The position numbers and the translations under genes were made by a program. DNA of 7,206 nucleotides from CAYHWW01 sp964360145. Its GTDB lineage: Bacteria; Bdellovibrionota; UBA1018; CAYHWW01. Below, one piece after another: positions 5,393 through 7,206 of the stretch (its first letter is position 1; the number at the start of each line of letters is the position of its first letter). Where the stretch lies: NCBI GenBank assembly GCA_964360145.1, contig CAYHWW010000167.1, positions 1-7,206 on the forward strand, given 5' to 3'. The notes below the pieces were generated by a model that was given only the letters and a program-made list of their open reading frames with translations, searched no databases and had not been told where the DNA came from.

Positions 5393-7005
5393 GAGAAATG
5401 AACCTCCCTTTCACTTGTATCCACCCCTGGCGCTGGCGGAAACTGAGCGGCGAAACGCTCGGCCAGGGCAATAATCGTGAGGCTGGGGTTCACTCCGAGA
5501 TTGGACGGGACAACGCTGCCATCGCAGACATAGAGCCCCGCATGGCCAAAGACCTCATGGCCGGTGTCCACCACGCCCGCATCCTGCGCGGACGCCATGC
5601 AGGCGCCGCCTAAAATATGCGCGGTAGCGGGCGCCCCCAGAAGGACTTCACTGAAAGTGTTTTGTGGTGTCCCGCCGATGAGCGCGCTGGCCACTTGAGC
5701 GGCCTCTTGCGCAACGGGGATATAGCTCGGCACCGGTTGAGCAGAGGGCGCGGCAACCAGGCCCCTCCTGAAACCGGTAAGGGCGGATCGGCCGATGCGC
5801 AAACGAATGCGCGCGTCATCGGCGCTCATGATCAGCAAGATGAGCGTGCGTTTGGCCCAGTCACGCACGCTCCAGAGCCTCACGACGTCGGGCAACCCCG
5901 TCAAGATCGCGGCAAGGAGCTTGAATGGACGGGTGAGACGCGTTCCGTTGCCCGTTAACGGCACGGCAAGCATCCTCATGGCGCCGCTGCCGGCAGGATA
6001 GCGCACGGCCTCTACCTTGAGGCCATTTGCCGTGAGAAAAGCTGACCCGATGGCTACGCCCCGCGACAAATCCATGTCGCCTCGCAAGCTCGTCGCTCCG
6101 ACGAGGCTCTCGCCGTTGGTGCGCACGTGCTCCCCCACCCCGCGGGACAGCCGCGGCAACGTCTTGTAAACGTCGCGGTTTTTCAGCAGCAAGCCCACGG
6201 TGCCGAGCACGCCCGCGGCTAGAATGACTTTGTGCGCATGAAATACGGTTTTTGACGGCATGAAGCACTGAGTGCTGCGTACCGTCTCAATGGCATATCC
6301 TTCAGCCTCCGGCGTGATGCGGGTGACTCGCGTCTCGGGGATGACGTGCGCCCCCCACTTCTCAGCGAAATAGAGGTAATTCTTATCCAGGGTGTTCTTC
6401 GAGCCGTTATGGCAGCCGATCATGCAACCACCGCAGAGGTCACAGCCGGCGCGCCCGGGGCCCGCTCCAGAAAAATAGGGATCCGCCACGACTTCGTTTG
6501 GGGCGCCGAAATGCACCGCCACGTCGGTGCCGTGAAACGTGGCGCCAGCCCCGAGTCTTTGAGCGAGCTTTTGCAAAGTAAGATCCGCCTCCCTGAGGTG
6601 GGGGTTTGGCGTGACACCCATGATGCGCATCGCCATCTCGTAATGAGGTGCCAGCACCTGCGCCCAGTCGATACCCGGTGGCCATCCGGCCCCCTTGAAT
6701 ACGGCCGGGCCCGGCCTCATCATCGTATTGGCATAAACGAGACTGCCGCCGCCCACGCCCACGCCGTGCAGCACAAGAAGCCCTTTGAGCACGCTGATCT
6801 TTTGTATGCCGAAGCATCTCAGCAATGGGATCCACAGATAACGCGTCACTTGCCAATTGGAGCGCGGGAAATCAGCACTAGTGAAACGCTTGCCCATTTC
6901 AAGGAGGGCGACACGATAGCCTTTCTGAGCGAGTCGCATGGCCGCGACGCTCCCACCAAAACCACTGCCGACGATGACGAAGTCAAATCTCTGCTCAGCT
7001 TTCAT
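5389..7005 (-). CDS. Cholesterol-oxidase-like GMC FAD oxidoreductase with a four-Cys motif
   Basis: The protein is 538 residues, close to the length of ChoD-type cholesterol oxidases. The FAD-binding motif GSGFGG (13-18) begins almost at the N-terminus with Glu36 closing the second strand, so the ATG at 7005 is firm although its ribosome site is weak. The second flavin loop is HGVGVGGGSLVYAN (80-93). The C-terminal half carries His463 in AHILGG and Asn506 in GVNPSLTI, matching the active-site His and Asn of bacterial cholesterol oxidases. It has no signal peptide, so it is probably cytoplasmic or on the inner face of the membrane. Cys188, Cys191, Cys194 and Cys198 form C-X2-C-X2-C-X3-C followed by HNGSKNTLDKNYL, a ferredoxin-like cluster that I recall in mycobacterial ChoD-type proteins. 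The substrate is probably a 3-hydroxysteroid or another bulky hydrophobic alcohol; many such annotated oxidases turn out to be dehydrogenases. It is the first gene of a coupled three-gene operon. Confidence 0.9.
   Translation of the reverse strand: MKAEQRFDFVIVGSGFGGSVAAMRLAQKGYRVALLEMGKRFTSADFPRSNWQVTRYLWIPLLRCFGIQKISVLKGLLVLHGVGVGGGSLVYANTMMRPGPAVFKGAGWPPGIDWAQVLAPHYEMAMRIMGVTPNPHLREADLTLQKLAQRLGAGATFHGTDVAVHFGAPNEVVADPYFSGAGPGRAGCDLCGGCMIGCHNGSKNTLDKNYLYFAEKWGAHVIPETRVTRITPEAEGYAIETVRSTQCFMPSKTVFHAHKVILAAGVLGTVGLLLKNRDVYKTLPRLSRGVGEHVRTNGESLVGATSLRGDMDLSRGVAIGSAFLTANGLKVEAVRYPAGSGAMRMLAVPLTGNGTRLTRPFKLLAAILTGLPDVVRLWSVRDWAKRTLILLIMSADDARIRLRIGRSALTGFRRGLVAAPSAQPVPSYIPVAQEAAQVASALIGGTPQNTFSEVLLGAPATAHILGGACMASAQDAGVVDTGHEVFGHAGLYVCDGSVVPSNLGVNPSLTIIALAERFAAQFPPAPGVDTSEREVHFS
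5402..5410 (-). promoter_or_regulatory. Strong internal ribosome site before the second GMC gene
   Basis: AAGGGAGGT on the minus strand lies 9 bases before the ATG at 5392, inside the end of the first GMC gene. It fixes the start at the ATGA junction and supports coupled translation of the two oxidases. Confidence 0.75.
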
Positions 7006-7064
7006 CCTGAATCATCATCGAATATTTCGGGCACGCAGTCCATGCGCACGACTAACGTGGCCAT
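7002..7064 (-). CDS. Possible small upstream ORF (leader peptide) coupled to the first GMC gene
   Basis: A 20-codon frame starts at an ATG at 7064 (a longer 32-codon version starts at the ATG at 7100) and ends in a TGA that forms ATGA with the first GMC start. The peptide begins MATLVVRMDC and ends in FDDDSG. Upstream, the frame closes at a TGA near 7136, so it is not the end of a large gene. The exact 4-base overlap repeats the arrangement of the other operon junctions and could deliver ribosomes to the poorly equipped GMC start. No Shine-Dalgarno site is visible for it, and an ATGA here could arise by chance. Confidence 0.25.
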   Translation of the reverse strand: MATLVVRMDCVPEIFDDDSG

Positions 7065-7093
7065 ATTATGACGCTGCGCCCTACCCCATGACC
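7065..7093 (-). promoter_or_regulatory. Weak candidate promoter of the GMC operon
   Basis: On the minus strand CATAAT (7070-7065) matches five of six -10 bases. A poor -35 such as GGTCAT (7093-7088) lies 17 bases upstream, next to the palindrome. A weak -35 adjoining a palindrome would suit a regulated promoter, but this is only suggestive. Confidence 0.25.
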
Positions 7094-7108
7094 GGGACAT
7101 AATGTCCC
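7094..7108. promoter_or_regulatory. 15-bp perfect palindrome, candidate operator
   Basis: GGGACATAATGTCCC consists of two 7-base arms, exactly complementary, around a single central A. It lies about 90 bases before the first operon start, beside the weak candidate -35, and about 65 bases before a possible divergent start on the plus strand. Its size and symmetry fit a dimeric repressor site. As a hairpin it would have no proper loop, so DNA recognition is more likely than an RNA role. Confidence 0.4.
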
Positions 7109-7173
7109 CGCGGCGGTGGTGGATTTTTCTGTATCATCGTATTCGTTTTTCTAGATCGTCGAGAAAGGGCCAG

Positions 7174-7206
7174 ATGCGAGGCGCGACGACGAGTGAGCGA
7201 CCAAAG
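7174..7206 (+). CDS. Possible start of a divergently transcribed gene, cut by the window edge
   Basis: An ATG at 7174 opens a frame of 11 codons (MRGATTSERPK) that is still open at the window end. GAGAAAGGG at 7161-7169 lies 4 bases upstream and could act as a ribosome site. A divergent gene next to an operator-like palindrome would typically be a transcriptional regulator, and the short basic, polar N-terminus is compatible with a TetR-type protein. However, eleven residues cannot identify a family, and an 11-codon open frame proves nothing by itself. Confidence 0.3.
   Translation, partial: MRGATTSERPK

Noticed and set aside
4859..5401. 180-codon plus-strand frame antisense to the second GMC gene's N-terminal domain
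   Set aside because: The opposing minus frame continues directly into the conserved GMC domain and has an excellent ribosome site. This frame has neither motifs nor a credible start.
6346..7071. 241-codon plus-strand frame antisense to the first GMC gene
   Set aside because: It lies almost wholly opposite a gene with clear FAD and active-site motifs. Its translation has no recognisable domain or hydrophobic pattern and is His/Arg-rich, as expected for an antisense shadow of GC-rich coding DNA.
1..7206. tRNA, rRNA, CRISPR array, insertion sequence or phage attachment site
   Set aside because: No cloverleaf, rRNA-like stretch, spaced direct repeat array, transposase or flanking terminal repeats were seen. 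The toxin-antitoxin region looks acquired but has no visible mobile-element ends.

Overview
The window looks like chromosomal DNA of a Gram-negative, GC-moderate to GC-rich bacterium. A secreted beta-barrel protein with a signal peptide and a C-terminal Phe implies an outer membrane. A Thr-Pro repeat tail, a barrel of a type I associate with myxobacteria-like genomes, and flavin alcohol oxidases of the cholesterol-oxidase kind together suggest a deltaproteobacterial/Myxococcota-like or related environmental lineage. That assignment comes from gene character only, not from a database match.

Layout. Positions 2-133 (+) hold the C-terminal tail of a Thr-Pro repeat protein cut by the window edge. 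It is followed by a strong inverted repeat (143-186). Positions 289-1338 (+) encode an exported outer-membrane beta-barrel protein of unknown substrate. Facing it on the minus strand is a complete HEPN/MNT toxin-antitoxin pair: mntA-type antidote nucleotidyltransferase (2093-1773), then hepT-type RNase toxin (1831-1391). This stretch is visibly more A+T-rich than its neighbours.

Positions 7005-2154 (-) form a tight three-gene operon: a cholesterol-oxidase-like GMC flavoprotein, a second larger GMC flavoprotein with an extra N-terminal domain of about 250 residues, and a 332-residue protein resembling the lipocalin-like AttH/CrtC/tocopherol-cyclase group. Both junctions are 4-bp NTGA overlaps with good Shine-Dalgarno sites inside the upstream gene, so the three proteins are probably made together in a fixed ratio. 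A 20-codon (or 32-codon) upstream reading frame also ends in an ATGA overlap with the first GMC gene. The 200-base leader carries a 15-bp perfect palindrome and, at the far edge, a possible divergent gene start on the plus strand.

Working model (inference). The operon oxidises a hydrophobic alcohol (sterol, isoprenoid or long-chain lipid alcohol) in two FAD-dependent steps or on two substrates. A lipid-binding or isomerase/hydratase-like beta-barrel partner would assist, and a regulator binding the leader palindrome would control it. The toxin-antitoxin pair seems to be an unrelated insertion downstream. The operon's substrate is unknown, and it is the most likely place for undescribed biology here.
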